A stretch of DNA of 64,000 bases from the NCBI GenBank assembly GCA_021202925.1, contig JAJQCD010000001.1, positions 35,476 to 99,475 on the forward strand. Reading direction: 5' to 3'. Source of the DNA: Clostridiales bacterium (lineage in GTDB: Bacteria; Bacillota; Clostridia; Lachnospirales; Lachnospiraceae). Shown here one piece after another: positions 9,285-17,336 of the stretch. The notes below the pieces were generated by a model. That model made no database searches, had not been told where the DNA came from, and saw nothing but the letters and a program-made list of their open reading frames with translations. Within the stretch, counting starts at the first letter, position 1; every line of letters begins with the position of its first letter. The position numbers and the translations under genes are program-made.

Positions 9285-10469
9285 ATGAAGCGAATCAAAC
9301 TGGTGGTAGCTTATGACGGCACCCATTACAACGGATGGCAGTTCCAGCCGAATGGCATCACGATTGAGGAGATATTGAACCGCACACTGACGGATCTGAT
9401 GAAGGAGCCGATCACCGTCATCGGCGCGAGCCGGACGGATTCCGGCGTCCATGCGCGTGGCAATGTAGCTGTGTTCGATACGGAGAACCGGATGGCGCCA
9501 GATAAGATTTGTCTGGCGTTAAATCAGCGTCTGCCGGAAGACATTCGGGTACAGTCGTCGGAAGAGGTGCCGCTTACCTGGCATCCACGCCGGGCAAACT
9601 GCACGAAGACGTATGAGTATCGAATCCTGAATCGCCGGATTTCCATGCCGTTAGAGCGGTTGTATGCGTTTCACTGTTATTATTCCCTTGATGTGGAACG
9701 GATGCGGCAGGCGGCGGAATATCTGCTTGGCGAACATGATTTCAGGAGTTTCTGCACCACCAGGACGCAGGCGGAGGATACGGTCCGCACGATTTACAGC
9801 CTGGATGTATATAAGGAAGGCGATCTGATCACGATTCGTGTGAGCGGAAGCGGCTTTCTCTACAACATGGTGCGCATCATCGCGGGGACACTGATGAAGG
9901 TCGGGATGGGGATTTATCCGCCGGAACATGTGGCCGAGATCCTTGAAGCGCGCGACCGGAGACAGGCTGGGCAGACCGCCATGGCGAAGGGGCTGACGCT
10001 GATCAGCCTGGAATATGAGAAGGAGTTGCCGACCTGGATCAGCAGCGAGAACCGGCAATGGAAATACGACGTTCTTCAGTCGCATATCCGGGCAGAGCGG
10101 GCGGCTTATTTTCTAGTCAGCCGTTGCCAGAATGACGAGTGGGAGCATCTGCTGAACCGGACGATCCATCATGCGTTTCGTAATGGGGCGGATCGCGTCT
10201 ATCTGACCGACCTGGAAGGGGAACGGCTGCGCCCGGGCGACCGCTATGGTTACTATCGGATTGAACAGATGAGTGAAAAACAGACGGTTGCAGCCCTGGA
10301 ATGTCTGACCGATGAGGAAACCTGTGCCATGTGGGAGCAGTCGGACCGGGGAAGGAATGGATCAGAGGCAGAACGAGCGCCTGGCTTAAAGTGGTACATT
10401 GCCGTGGACGCCGGTTGCGGATTGGAAGCGGGAGAAGAGGGAAATCCGAGTGATTCGACTGATTTGTAA
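9285..10469 (+). CDS. truA: tRNA pseudouridine synthase A with a long C-terminal extension
   Basis: Residues 1-250 are a complete TruA, which makes pseudouridine at tRNA positions 38-40. The catalytic Asp52 lies in GASRTDSGVHARG, and later TruA motifs KTYEYRILN and GFLYNMVRIIAGTLM are present. TruA is usually about 245 residues; this one has 394. The extra roughly 145 residues (AERAAYFLVSRCQNDEWEHL ... RVYLTDLEGERLRPGDRYGYYRI) form an apparent separate domain that I do not recognise, then a Gly/Glu-rich tail. There is no frameshift between the parts. It is the last gene of the ECF operon, 24 bases after ecfT. Confidence 0.92.
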   Translation: MKRIKLVVAYDGTHYNGWQFQPNGITIEEILNRTLTDLMKEPITVIGASRTDSGVHARGNVAVFDTENRMAPDKICLALNQRLPEDIRVQSSEEVPLTWHPRRANCTKTYEYRILNRRISMPLERLYAFHCYYSLDVERMRQAAEYLLGEHDFRSFCTTRTQAEDTVRTIYSLDVYKEGDLITIRVSGSGFLYNMVRIIAGTLMKVGMGIYPPEHVAEILEARDRRQAGQTAMAKGLTLISLEYEKELPTWISSENRQWKYDVLQSHIRAERAAYFLVSRCQNDEWEHLLNRTIHHAFRNGADRVYLTDLEGERLRPGDRYGYYRIEQMSEKQTVAALECLTDEETCAMWEQSDRGRNGSEAERAPGLKWYIAVDAGCGLEAGEEGNPSDSTDL

Positions 10470-10593
10470 TCCGGAAAAATGAAGACCAGAGAAAGCAAAA
10501 TTGGGTTCCGAATGACCATAAATGGCTCTTGAAAACCATTCTCTGACATGATAGTATGGTGTGGATAAACGGTTTGACGGGAGGGAAATGGGT

Positions 10594-11772
10594 ATGAATG
10601 ATAACAAAAGTAGCGGTTTTTCCATGTTTCGTATTTTTTCGTTGGTCTGTGCATTTTTGTATGCGGTGCGGGTGATCTGGCAGATCCCAGGCGCGTTTTC
10701 CAATCTGGGTGGAATGCTCGGGCGGCATAAAGTGATGAGCTTTTTGTGGCTGGACTGCTCTTTGCTTTCTATCCTTTCGTGTGCGCTTCTCGCATACCTG
10801 CTCTTTCTCCTTGGCATGCAGAAGGATGAGACGAAATGGGATCCGCTGTATCTGCTGGTACTCGTGGGCGCAGCCGTCCGGGTCGCTGTCGTTACACTCT
10901 GCACGGTGATTCGGCTGTTTTACATGCTGGTCAGTCACTGGCATATTTCCGGTCTGGCGCTCTCATGGGCGAAGCCTGTCTTATGTGCGGTGGCAACAGT
11001 CGGAGGCCTGTTCCTGTTTTTTACTGTTTCCGGTGTGCGGCCGTTTGATGGGAAGACAAAGGAAGATTTCGCAGCCATGGCAGAGTGGGCGAAAACGCTG
11101 GTGCCGCAGGAAACCAGGGCGATCTTTGCAAATCTTCAGAGCGGGACAAGGACGTCGCAGGGAGCCGGAGCGAATGGAGCTGCAACCGACAGGTATGCCA
11201 GAGCGAACGGCTATGCCGGGACGAATGGCTATGCCGGAGCAGACAACTACGGCGGAATGAATGACCACGCCGGAGCGGGGACAAATGCCGGAACGGGTGC
11301 TTATGACAGTGCAGCGGGATACGCACAGAATGCCACATATGGGAATGCACCGTCATATTCCGGATATCCGAGAACGCATGTAAAGGATGACAGGAGCCTT
11401 TTATTGTACATTATCTTCGGCATCCTGACCTGCAGTATCTACTGCTTTTATTTTATGTATTCCATGTCGAAAGACATCAATACCATCTGTGAGGGAGACG
11501 GGCTTCACACGGGCGGTCTGGGTGCCATGATTGGATATTATATTATCACCTGCGGCTGGTACGGCGTATATTGGGGGACTTCCACTGCGGATCGTCTGAA
11601 AGCGAACGGCGTCAAATATGGTGTGAACGTGGAAGAATCCGGGCTGACCTATCTTCTCTGGTGCGTTCCGGGAATTTTCCTGTGTTTCATCGGGCCTTAT
11701 GTTGCGATGCACATTCTGATAAAAAATACAAACAGACTGGCAAAAGCGTACAATGAAAAATATCATGTCTAG
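10594..11772 (+). CDS. DUF4234-type membrane protein with low-complexity linker
   Basis: A 392-residue protein. Residues 1-150 contain four hydrophobic segments. Residues about 180-270 are a disordered Gly/Ala/Asn/Tyr linker with repeated short units (ANGYAGTNGYAGADNYGG). Residues about 280-390 form a DUF4234-like domain (LLLYIIFGILTCSIYCFYFMYSM ... DRLKANGVKYGV). The ATG at 10594 is eight bases after GGGAGGG; an upstream in-frame GTG at 10561 lacks this. A weak TTGAAA-N17-TAGTAT lies at 10529. The function is unknown. It overlaps the next gene by 20 bases. Confidence 0.7.
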   Translation: MNDNKSSGFSMFRIFSLVCAFLYAVRVIWQIPGAFSNLGGMLGRHKVMSFLWLDCSLLSILSCALLAYLLFLLGMQKDETKWDPLYLLVLVGAAVRVAVVTLCTVIRLFYMLVSHWHISGLALSWAKPVLCAVATVGGLFLFFTVSGVRPFDGKTKEDFAAMAEWAKTLVPQETRAIFANLQSGTRTSQGAGANGAATDRYARANGYAGTNGYAGADNYGGMNDHAGAGTNAGTGAYDSAAGYAQNATYGNAPSYSGYPRTHVKDDRSLLLYIIFGILTCSIYCFYFMYSMSKDINTICEGDGLHTGGLGAMIGYYIITCGWYGVYWGTSTADRLKANGVKYGVNVEESGLTYLLWCVPGIFLCFIGPYVAMHILIKNTNRLAKAYNEKYHV

Positions 11773-12172
11773 AACCGATATGGAAGCTGCGGCGGCTGTG
11801 GCCGGATTGTACTTCGTCATGGGAAGGATTGGGATCGGCTGCCCGATTCTTTTCCTGACTGGAGTGTCCTGCGCAGGCTGTGGCATGACACGGGCGTGGC
11901 TCTCGCTCCTACACCTGGATCTGGCAGCGGCGTATCATTGTCATCCACTGTTCTGGGTGCCTCCGCTGGTGCTGTTTGCCTGGATTGTCCGGCAACGAAT
12001 TCCCCGCCGCCTTCTGGAGGCCGCAGAATTTGTCCTGATTGTCCTGTTCCTGATTGTTTATGTGGTGCGGCTGCAGAACCCGGAAGACACCATTGTTGTC
12101 TGCGACCCCCAAAGCGGTCTTTTCTATCGTCTGGCCATGTGGGCGCTTGATCTTTTCAAATCGAGTTTTTGA
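11753..12172 (+). CDS. DUF2752 family membrane protein
   Basis: A 139-residue protein with three to four hydrophobic helices and the DUF2752 signature GCPILFLTGVSCAGCGMTRAW (paired Cys in SCAGCG, then TRA) followed by HCHPLF. The family is widespread beside DUF4234 or TM2 membrane proteins and has no established function. Its start lies 20 bases inside the preceding gene, so the two are likely translationally coupled. The stop lies in the loop of its own terminator. Confidence 0.75.
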   Translation: MKNIMSRTDMEAAAAVAGLYFVMGRIGIGCPILFLTGVSCAGCGMTRAWLSLLHLDLAAAYHCHPLFWVPPLVLFAWIVRQRIPRRLLEAAEFVLIVLFLIVYVVRLQNPEDTIVVCDPQSGLFYRLAMWALDLFKSSF

Positions 12173-12183
12173 AAAGATTTTTG
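12150..12183 (+). terminator. Intrinsic terminator overlapping the DUF2752 stop codon
   Basis: ATCTTTTCAAA pairs with TTTGAAAAGAT, followed by TTTTTG. The stem includes the final codons of the gene. Confidence 0.75.
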
Positions 12184-12193
12184 ATAAAAACGC

Positions 12194-12222
12194 TTGACAA
12201 AGATAAATTTATCGTGTATGAT
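12194..12222 (+). promoter_or_regulatory. tRNA-Gln promoter
   Basis: TTGACA at 12194-12199, 17-base spacer, TATGAT at 12217-12222, ending 17 bases before the tRNA 5' end. Confidence 0.8.
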
Positions 12223-12239
12223 TAGGTTCGTTGCAGTGA

Positions 12240-12311
12240 TGGGCTATCGCCAAATGGTAAGGCAACGGACTCTGACTCCGTCATTTCAAGGTTCGAATCC
12301 TTGTAGCCCAG
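12240..12311 (+). tRNA. tRNA-Gln (anticodon CTG)
   Basis: A full cloverleaf can be drawn: acceptor TGGGCTA/TAGCCCA with the U1-A72 pair typical of glutamine tRNAs, D arm GCC...GGC, anticodon arm ACGGA-CTCTGAC-TCCGT with anticodon CTG, and T arm CAAGG-TTCGAAT-CCTTG. The 3' CCA is not encoded. It has its own promoter and terminator. AT-richer accessory DNA starts immediately downstream, so this tRNA 3' region may have served as an integration site, though no integrase is visible. Confidence 0.95.
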
Positions 12312-12315
12312 CGAG

Positions 12316-12364
12316 AAAACAGCTACAGACCTAAGTAAAATCAAGGGTTTGTAGCTGTTTTTTG
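12316..12364 (+). terminator. Terminator of tRNA-Gln
   Basis: AAAACAGCTACA pairs with TGTAGCTGTTTT and runs into a T tract. Confidence 0.8.
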
Positions 12365-12457
12365 TTTGTTAAAGAGTAAAAAATTTCATTACCATCTATA
12401 TACCGGCAGGCACGTCCTGGTGTGTAACTGGCAGCGTCAAGGGAACTGTTTAAGAGA

Positions 12458-12856
12458 GTGTGTTTATATTGCGTGTCTGGTATGTGTACTTTCGCACGGT
12501 TGAATACGGTTACTGCGATTGCCTTGCAGGAAGTGATTGACGGATATAATCGGCATAGACTTCCACTTATGCTGGTAGATTCATCAATAATGTCATTAAA
12601 AGAGCGTGAAGAAGAAAAAGGAACCGAAATTACATCGAATAGTATGAGAAGGGGATTGTTTCGGTACATGGTGGAGCATTGCCAATGTAGACAGTCAATC
12701 GTCATTGAAAATGAAATCCCAGAATTGGATTATAAAAATGCAAATCTGATTTACTTCACTAAAAAAGAAAATAATGGAAGATATGGGTTGATCAATGGGT
12801 ATAGAGATTGGGGTGAATTTGCACTTGACAAAGAACTTGCAATACGCTACCATTAA
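12458..12856 (+). pseudogene. C-terminal fragment of an SMC/AAA-like ATPase
   Basis: A 132-residue open frame without a convincing RBS or N-terminus. It contains a Walker-B-like strand (RHRLPLMLVDSSIMSLKE) and a conserved-looking tail (MRRGLFRYMVEHCQCRQSIVIENEIPE ... YFTKKENNGRYGLINGYRD), the style of the end of SMC-like ATPases found in defence or mobile elements. The P-loop half is missing, so I read it as a remnant. It is AT-richer than the ribosomal genes nearby and begins the accessory block after tRNA-Gln. Confidence 0.45.
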
Positions 12857-12893
12857 TTTACCTCAAAGGTAAATTAAAAAAAGAGGCGGTTGG

Positions 12894-13190
12894 TTGGATA
12901 TCACGTATAAAAACAAAAAGATTGAGAAAATTTGTACGAACGCGAAAACTGCTGAGAAAACTTATGGATTATTGATGGCTGAAAAAATACATCAGCGTGT
13001 TGACGAAATATCAGCGGCTGATAATGTTGAAATGATGATACAGTTTCATATTGGCCGCTGTCATTCGCTGAAGCAAAATAGAAAAGGGCAATATGCGGTA
13101 GATCTGGTTCATCCATACAGGCTGGTTTTTGAAAAGAATGGAGAAGAAATCCAGATAGCAAATATTTTGGAAATTGTTGATTATCATTAA
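12894..13190 (+). CDS. higB: HigB-like RelE/ParE-fold toxin
   Basis: A 98-residue protein resembling the HigB/RelE plasmid-maintenance killer family: small, basic, with MIQFHIGRCHSLKQNRKGQYAVDLVHPYRLVFEKN, which matches the conserved G-R-CHxL ... YAVDL..PYRLIF pattern. HigB toxins are ribosome-dependent mRNA endonucleases. It starts at TTG 12894 behind AAGAGG. It is 29 bases upstream of a HigA antitoxin, in the toxin-first order typical of higBA. Confidence 0.8.
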   Translation: MDITYKNKKIEKICTNAKTAEKTYGLLMAEKIHQRVDEISAADNVEMMIQFHIGRCHSLKQNRKGQYAVDLVHPYRLVFEKNGEEIQIANILEIVDYH

Positions 13191-13219
13191 ATGTGGAAAG
13201 AAATTAAGGAGGTAGCACT

Positions 13220-14272
13220 ATGGTGAGAAGTCGCAGTTATATTGCAACGCCGCCTGGGGCGGCCATAAGGGAGCAGTTAAATGACAGAGGTATGAATCAG
13301 AAGGAGTTTGCAGCCAGAATGGATATGTCTGAGAAGCATATCAGCAGGCTTATTAATGGGGATGTACAGCTTACTCCCGATGTTACTGTCAGATTGGAAA
13401 TAGTTCTTGGCGTTCCAGCCAGTTTCTGGAATAATCTTGAGGCCATTTATAGGGAGAAGATCGTAAAAGCCGAGGCAGAAAATGCTATGGATGCAGATAT
13501 AGAGCTGGCAAAACAATTTCCCTATAGTGAAATGGCAAAATTTGGCTGGGTTCCGGGAACCAGAGATTCTAAAGACAAGGTTATTAATTTAAGAAAGTAT
13601 TTTGAAGTAGTTGAGTTGACATTGCTAAGTAACACTCAAATTACAAAAATTGCATGCAGAAGATTAGCAATTACGGAAAAAAGTGATCTGGCACTTATGG
13701 CATGGGCGCAGGAAGCTAAGATTTTGGCTCGTAATACTCCGACATCTCCGATTAATATTAAAGGATTAATTACAGCGATACCTGACATCCGAAAAATGAC
13801 GGTTATGAAGTTTGATGAGTTTTTTCCTCAAATAAAGAAAAAGTTATCCGAGTGTGGCATTGCATTAGTATTTTTGCCGCATCTTAAAGGATCTTTTTTG
13901 CAGGGGGCAACGTTTCTTGACGGAAATAAAATCGTTGTAGGTCTTACAGCTCAAGGAAAAGATGCGGATAAGTTTTGGTTTAGCTTTTTCCACGAACTTG
14001 CTCATATTATTTACGGGCATATAGGTCGGTCAGATGGAACATCAAAAGAAGACGAAGATGCGGCAGATGAGTGGTCAAGTAATACACTAATTTCCGCAGA
14101 GAATTTTAATGCATTTGTAGCGGGCAGAGATTATTCGGAACAAAATATATGCGAATTTGCATTAGAACAGGGAGTTGCACCGGGAATCGTTGTGGGAAGA
14201 TTACAACGTGAGGGTGTGGTTAAGTATAACATGTTAAATGGATTAAAGGATCATTATGAAATAGCTGTATAA
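13220..14272 (+). CDS. higA: HigA-type antitoxin fused to an ImmA/IrrE metallopeptidase domain
   Basis: A 350-residue protein starting behind AAGGAGG. Residues 10-75 are a HigA-like helix-turn-helix (PPGAAIREQLNDRGMNQKEFAARMDMSEKHISRLINGDVQLTPD). The C-terminal half contains the zinc-peptidase motif HELAH at 258-262, followed by DEDAADEWS, as in ImmA/IrrE peptidases that cleave phage or stress repressors. Plain HigA is about 100 residues; this fused form may couple antitoxin release to proteolysis. It is the partner of the preceding HigB and probably represses the promoter of both genes. Confidence 0.85.
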   Translation: MVRSRSYIATPPGAAIREQLNDRGMNQKEFAARMDMSEKHISRLINGDVQLTPDVTVRLEIVLGVPASFWNNLEAIYREKIVKAEAENAMDADIELAKQFPYSEMAKFGWVPGTRDSKDKVINLRKYFEVVELTLLSNTQITKIACRRLAITEKSDLALMAWAQEAKILARNTPTSPINIKGLITAIPDIRKMTVMKFDEFFPQIKKKLSECGIALVFLPHLKGSFLQGATFLDGNKIVVGLTAQGKDADKFWFSFFHELAHIIYGHIGRSDGTSKEDEDAADEWSSNTLISAENFNAFVAGRDYSEQNICEFALEQGVAPGIVVGRLQREGVVKYNMLNGLKDHYEIAV

Positions 14273-14300
14273 AATTGACTGTGTGTAAGAAGACTATGAA

Positions 14301-14336
14301 AGAACACCCCAGAATATGAGGTACTCTTTTTACTTT
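14301..14336 (+). terminator. Possible terminator after higA
   Basis: An imperfect stem (AGAACACC with GGTACTCT) is followed by TTTTTAC. The pairing is weak. Confidence 0.35.
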
Positions 14337-14357
14337 ATAGTAAATTTCAATTTTTAG

Positions 14358-14603
14358 ATGGACAAAGAAGAACAGACATTCACCGAACATATGTTAGATA
14401 AACATCTGTTTGGGCAACAAAAATCAGACGACGATGAATTTAGAAGATATAAAAACCGTCTTCACCATAATCGTCATCAAGGTCATCATCATTTAAGAAA
14501 TAATCCATATCGAGAAGGTCACCCTCGCTCATATGGCGAATGTCCCCGGATGTCGTTCCTGAGATGTCTGTGGAAGAAATCAATCAGGAGATCGCTGAGG
14601 TAA
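14358..14603 (+). other. Coding debris between higA and the PIN-like remnant
   Basis: No intact gene is convincing here. A plus-strand frame of 81 codons (His/Arg-rich) has no good RBS. On the minus strand, 14440-14532 reads as a 30-residue acidic protein end (MSEGDLLDMDYFLNDDDL ...) that looks more natural. Near 14550-14615 another plus frame reads PEMSVEEINQEIAEVRNAR, like the C-terminus of an antitoxin. I read the stretch as overlapping remains of small toxin-antitoxin genes. Confidence 0.3.
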
Positions 14604-14921
14604 GAAACGCACGGGGTAAATGAGCATGAAGATATTTTATCGGAGTATAATGATGTTCTCCATCGCAAGAAGTTCCATTTAAAAGAAGATACGATTCAGC
14701 TTGTCCTTACAGCTATAAAGCAATACGGGCTGGAAGTGCAACCGCAACCAACAGGAGAGATCCTTTTGGATATGGATGACCTTATTTTTTATGAGGTTGC
14801 TATGGAGAAAAGAAGCGATGGTGCGTGGTTGGTGACAGGCAATCAGAAACATTATCCTGTTCGAAGCTTTATAGTCACTCCTGCGGAGATGATGAAGATT
14901 CTGGAGAATGGGAAGGGATAA
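14604..14921 (+). pseudogene. 5'-truncated PIN-family toxin
   Basis: The frame reads HEDILSEYNDVLHRKKF ... DMDDLIFYEVAMEKRSDGAWLVTGNQKHYP ... FIVTPAEMMKIL, matching the second half of the PIN-domain toxin family (SEYxEVL, D.DDLxFxEVA, WLVTGNxKHFP, VVxPxEFL). The first half, with the initial catalytic Asp (the D-T-N segment), is absent and a TAA lies at 14601 in this frame. It is therefore inactive. An antitoxin-like tail lies just upstream, suggesting a decayed module. Confidence 0.6.
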
Positions 14922-14993
14922 ATTCTGATTTTCCCTTAATTGAACAGAGCTTTCTTGTTGCGCATCGGCAGGTTTCCTAATTAGAGGTATCCG

Positions 14994-15019
14994 GACAGGT
15001 TACTATTAAAATACCTGTC
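14994..15019 (+). promoter_or_regulatory. Palindrome upstream of the GH5 gene
   Basis: GACAGGT-N12-ACCTGTC, a perfect 7-base inverted repeat 33 bases before the ATG at 15052, with TATAAA nearby at 15021. It could be an operator for the cellulase gene. No regulator is adjacent. Confidence 0.4.
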
Positions 15020-15051
15020 ATATAAAAGTTTTGTAATGAATGGAGATTATT

Positions 15052-16104
15052 ATGAATCAGAGACGGATCATTGCTACTCTTCCACATTTTTCCTTTTGCA
15101 TAATTGTTTTGTCCATTTTGCTCATCCTTTTCGGCACATCCGACATCAGAGCGGAAGAATCTATGGGAGAAAAAGAAATCAGTATCCCGGTTGCAGCACC
15201 ATCTGTCAACGGTGCGCTGCAGGTCATTGGTACGCAGCTCTCAGACAGTGAAGGGAATCCCGTGCAGTTGAAAGGCATCAGCACTCATGGCATCGCTTGG
15301 TATCCGGATTATATCAATGCGGATTGCTTTGCACAGCTCAAAAACGAATGGAATATGAACCTGATTCGCCTGGCTATGTACACCGGCGAAACGGGAGGAT
15401 ACTGTACGGGCGGAGATCAGGAATATCTGAAGGAACTGATAAAAAAAGGCGTGGAATATGCGACGGAAGCAGATATGTATGTCATCATCGACTGGCATAT
15501 TCTCTCTGACGGCAACCCCAATACTTATAAGGAAGAGGCAAAAGCCTTTTTTGAGGAAATGTCTTCCACTTTTGCAGATCATACGAATGTCCTGTACGAA
15601 ATCTGCAATGAACCGAACGGAGACACAACATGGGCAGATATCAAAGCCTATGCGGAAATAATCATCCCTGTGATCCGCTCCCATGATGACGATGCCATAA
15701 TTCTGGTGGGCACTCCAAACTGGTCGCAATCGGTTGATCAGGCGGCCGCAGATCCCATCACCGGCTACGATAATCTCATATACACTCTGCATTTTTATGC
15801 CGCTACCCACACCGATTTCCTGCGTAACAGATTGGTTACTGCAGTGGAAGATGGTCTCCCCGTTTTTGTATCGGAATACGGAATCTGTGACGCCAGCGGA
15901 GGCGGCGTCATCAATGAAGACCAGGCAAATCAGTGGATGGATCTTTTGGATCGCTATGGGATCAGCTGTGCGGCATGGAATTTATCTAACAAAAACGAAA
16001 CCTGCGCCATTCTGCGCACAGATTGTGGTCAGATCAGCGGTTTTACCGGGGATGACCTCACCGATTCCGGAAAATGGCTGTACCGAATGCTGACCGGAAA
16101 TTGA
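15052..16104 (+). CDS. Secreted glycoside hydrolase family 5 endoglucanase
   Basis: A 350-residue protein with a signal peptide/anchor (residues about 7-34, ending IRAEE) and a GH5 TIM barrel. Visible GH5 features are LKGISTHGIAWYP, LIRLAMYTGE, VIIDWHILSDG, the acid/base Glu187 in EICNEPNG, YTLHFYAATH and the nucleophile Glu275 in VFVSEYG. It should cleave beta-1,4-glucans outside the cell. ATG 15052 is preferred to 15040 because GGAG lies just upstream. It stops at the end of the catalytic domain; remains of a cellulose-binding module follow out of frame, so this is probably a shortened enzyme. Confidence 0.88.
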   Translation: MNQRRIIATLPHFSFCIIVLSILLILFGTSDIRAEESMGEKEISIPVAAPSVNGALQVIGTQLSDSEGNPVQLKGISTHGIAWYPDYINADCFAQLKNEWNMNLIRLAMYTGETGGYCTGGDQEYLKELIKKGVEYATEADMYVIIDWHILSDGNPNTYKEEAKAFFEEMSSTFADHTNVLYEICNEPNGDTTWADIKAYAEIIIPVIRSHDDDAIILVGTPNWSQSVDQAAADPITGYDNLIYTLHFYAATHTDFLRNRLVTAVEDGLPVFVSEYGICDASGGGVINEDQANQWMDLLDRYGISCAAWNLSNKNETCAILRTDCGQISGFTGDDLTDSGKWLYRMLTGN

Positions 16105-16117
16105 AAAATATCTCCGC

Positions 16118-16318
16118 AGAGAACTCTTCGGCTGGAACGTGACGCTCAAGTTTAACAGCGATATCAGTTTTTTGGATGGCTGGAACGGTGAATACGAAGT
16201 AAACGGTACGGAGCTTTCCATTCATTCAAGGGATTATAACAGTACAGTTGCAACAGGCAGAACGGTCTCTGGCATAGGTTTTATTATTCGTGGAAGGCCT
16301 GGTCTCTCATTTGAGTAG
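16118..16318 (+). pseudogene. Remnant of a family 2 carbohydrate-binding module
   Basis: A frame just past the GH5 stop reads GWNVTLKFNSDISFLDGWNG ... IHSRDYNSTVATGRTVSGIGFII, matching the CBM2 pattern (GW.VT..F, WNG, YN..ATG....GF). It is not in frame with the enzyme, has no start or RBS, and turns to non-homologous sequence before a TAG at 16316. The ancestral gene was probably GH5-linker-CBM2, now broken. From 16319 to 16385 I see nothing else. Confidence 0.6.
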
Positions 16319-16390
16319 AACAGGCATTGATGCAAGTACGTGCAGATAAATCGTTGAATTCAGAATTTATGAAAAAATCAAATGTAGTTC

Positions 16391-16440
16391 TTGACTTTAC
16401 TTTTATATGGCAATATAATGTAACTATTTGAACTACATTA
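16391..16440 (+). promoter_or_regulatory. Promoter and operator shared with the nitroreductase locus (copy 1)
   Basis: TTGACT (16391-16396), 17-base spacer, TATAAT (16414-16419), followed by TAATGTA-N11-TACATTA (16416-16440) overlapping the -10 and start site. The same arrangement and much of the sequence recur at 45079-45128 next to an Rrf2-family regulator, so this is probably an Rrf2-type operator controlling the sirtuin transcript. Confidence 0.7.
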
Positions 16441-16454
16441 AGGAGACGACTGCT

Positions 16455-16565
16455 ATGCAGATATCAGAAGCCACTTCGTTTCGATGGGTGCTGACCGTTG
16501 TCATGTGTACGAAGAATATTCAGGCGGATGCTGAGGAAGCCCTTGATGTAGTTTTAAACAAATAG
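16455..16565 (+). CDS. Short leader ORF before the sirtuin (36 codons)
   Basis: ATGCAG start behind AAGGAG, ending TAG 12 bases before the sirtuin ATG. The product (MQISEATSFRWVLTVVMCTK ... ADAEEALDVVLNK) is not recognised. It occupies the place held by the nitroreductase gene at the duplicated promoter near 45 kb and may be the fused remains of a replaced gene. Its ATGCAG start resembles that of the nitroreductase. Confidence 0.35.
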   Translation: MQISEATSFRWVLTVVMCTKNIQADAEEALDVVLNK

Positions 16566-16577
16566 AGGAGTGCGTGT

Positions 16578-17336
16578 ATGAGTCTTTTTAATGGGAGTCA
16601 TGGTGTAGACCAAATACAACAGTTAGCGGATTATATTGATCATAGCAGCAGAATCGTTGCAATCACAGGAGCCGGTATTTCCGTTGCCGGGGGAGGCATG
16701 ACCTACTGGCAAATGGCTCTTTCCAACCGTCGCGCCGGTGCTACGCCCAGATCCGGGGATAATTACCGATCGTTTCTTCCGGTATATCTGGATAACATGT
16801 TTTCTTATCAGCCGAGCTTTGCCCATTATGCATTGGCAGATTTGGAAGAAGAAGGAAAACTCATCGGAATTATCACAACAAATGTGGATTGTATGCATAC
16901 GATTGCCGGTTCGAAGAATGTTGCGGAAATTCAGGGCAGCCTTCAGGTGAACTGCTGTTCCAGATGTGGTCGGCACTACGACAGTTATGAAATCTGGAAA
17001 CAGGATGAGCTGCCTCTTTGCGAAGCATGCGAAGGAGAAATTCTACCATGGCCGATTTACAGTCATGTTGGTCTTTGGGATGTAGATGTCAGAAAATCCC
17101 AGAACTGGATTTCGAAGGCTGACTTGATTCTGGTTATTGGTACACAGGGAAATTATGGCGGTGTTTACTGGAATTACAGGAAAAGAGATGCCGTCATAGT
17201 CCAGATCAATCCGGGGCATACCGGCTTTGATCGTGCTGCAGATCTGAATATTCGCAAAGGATCTGATGATGTATTCCAGAAGTTACAGGAAAGGCGGGGT
17301 AAAAATGGAGACGACAAGAAAACTGGATGTCTTTGA
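16578..17336 (+). CDS. SirTM-like sirtuin, copy 1
   Basis: A 252-residue Sir2-fold protein. GAGIS (31-35) and TTNVDCMH (Asn102, Asp104) form the NAD site; Cys127/Cys130 and Cys148/Cys151 form the zinc ribbon; late motifs are VIGTQGNYGG and QINPG. The catalytic His of ordinary deacylases (HG motif) is replaced by Gln119 in AEIQG, and the usual DFR segment is absent. Gln at this place is a feature I recall for SirTM sirtuins, which ADP-ribosylate proteins. A close paralogue lies at 45798. It is preceded by an Rrf2-like promoter; its end overlaps a broken MATE gene. Confidence 0.8.
   Translation: MSLFNGSHGVDQIQQLADYIDHSSRIVAITGAGISVAGGGMTYWQMALSNRRAGATPRSGDNYRSFLPVYLDNMFSYQPSFAHYALADLEEEGKLIGIITTNVDCMHTIAGSKNVAEIQGSLQVNCCSRCGRHYDSYEIWKQDELPLCEACEGEILPWPIYSHVGLWDVDVRKSQNWISKADLILVIGTQGNYGGVYWNYRKRDAVIVQINPGHTGFDRAADLNIRKGSDDVFQKLQERRGKNGDDKKTGCL

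Noticed and set aside
10117..10944. 275-codon minus-strand frame over truA and the DUF4234 gene
   Set aside because: Antisense, no RBS, no domain, and it crosses the spacer between two real genes.
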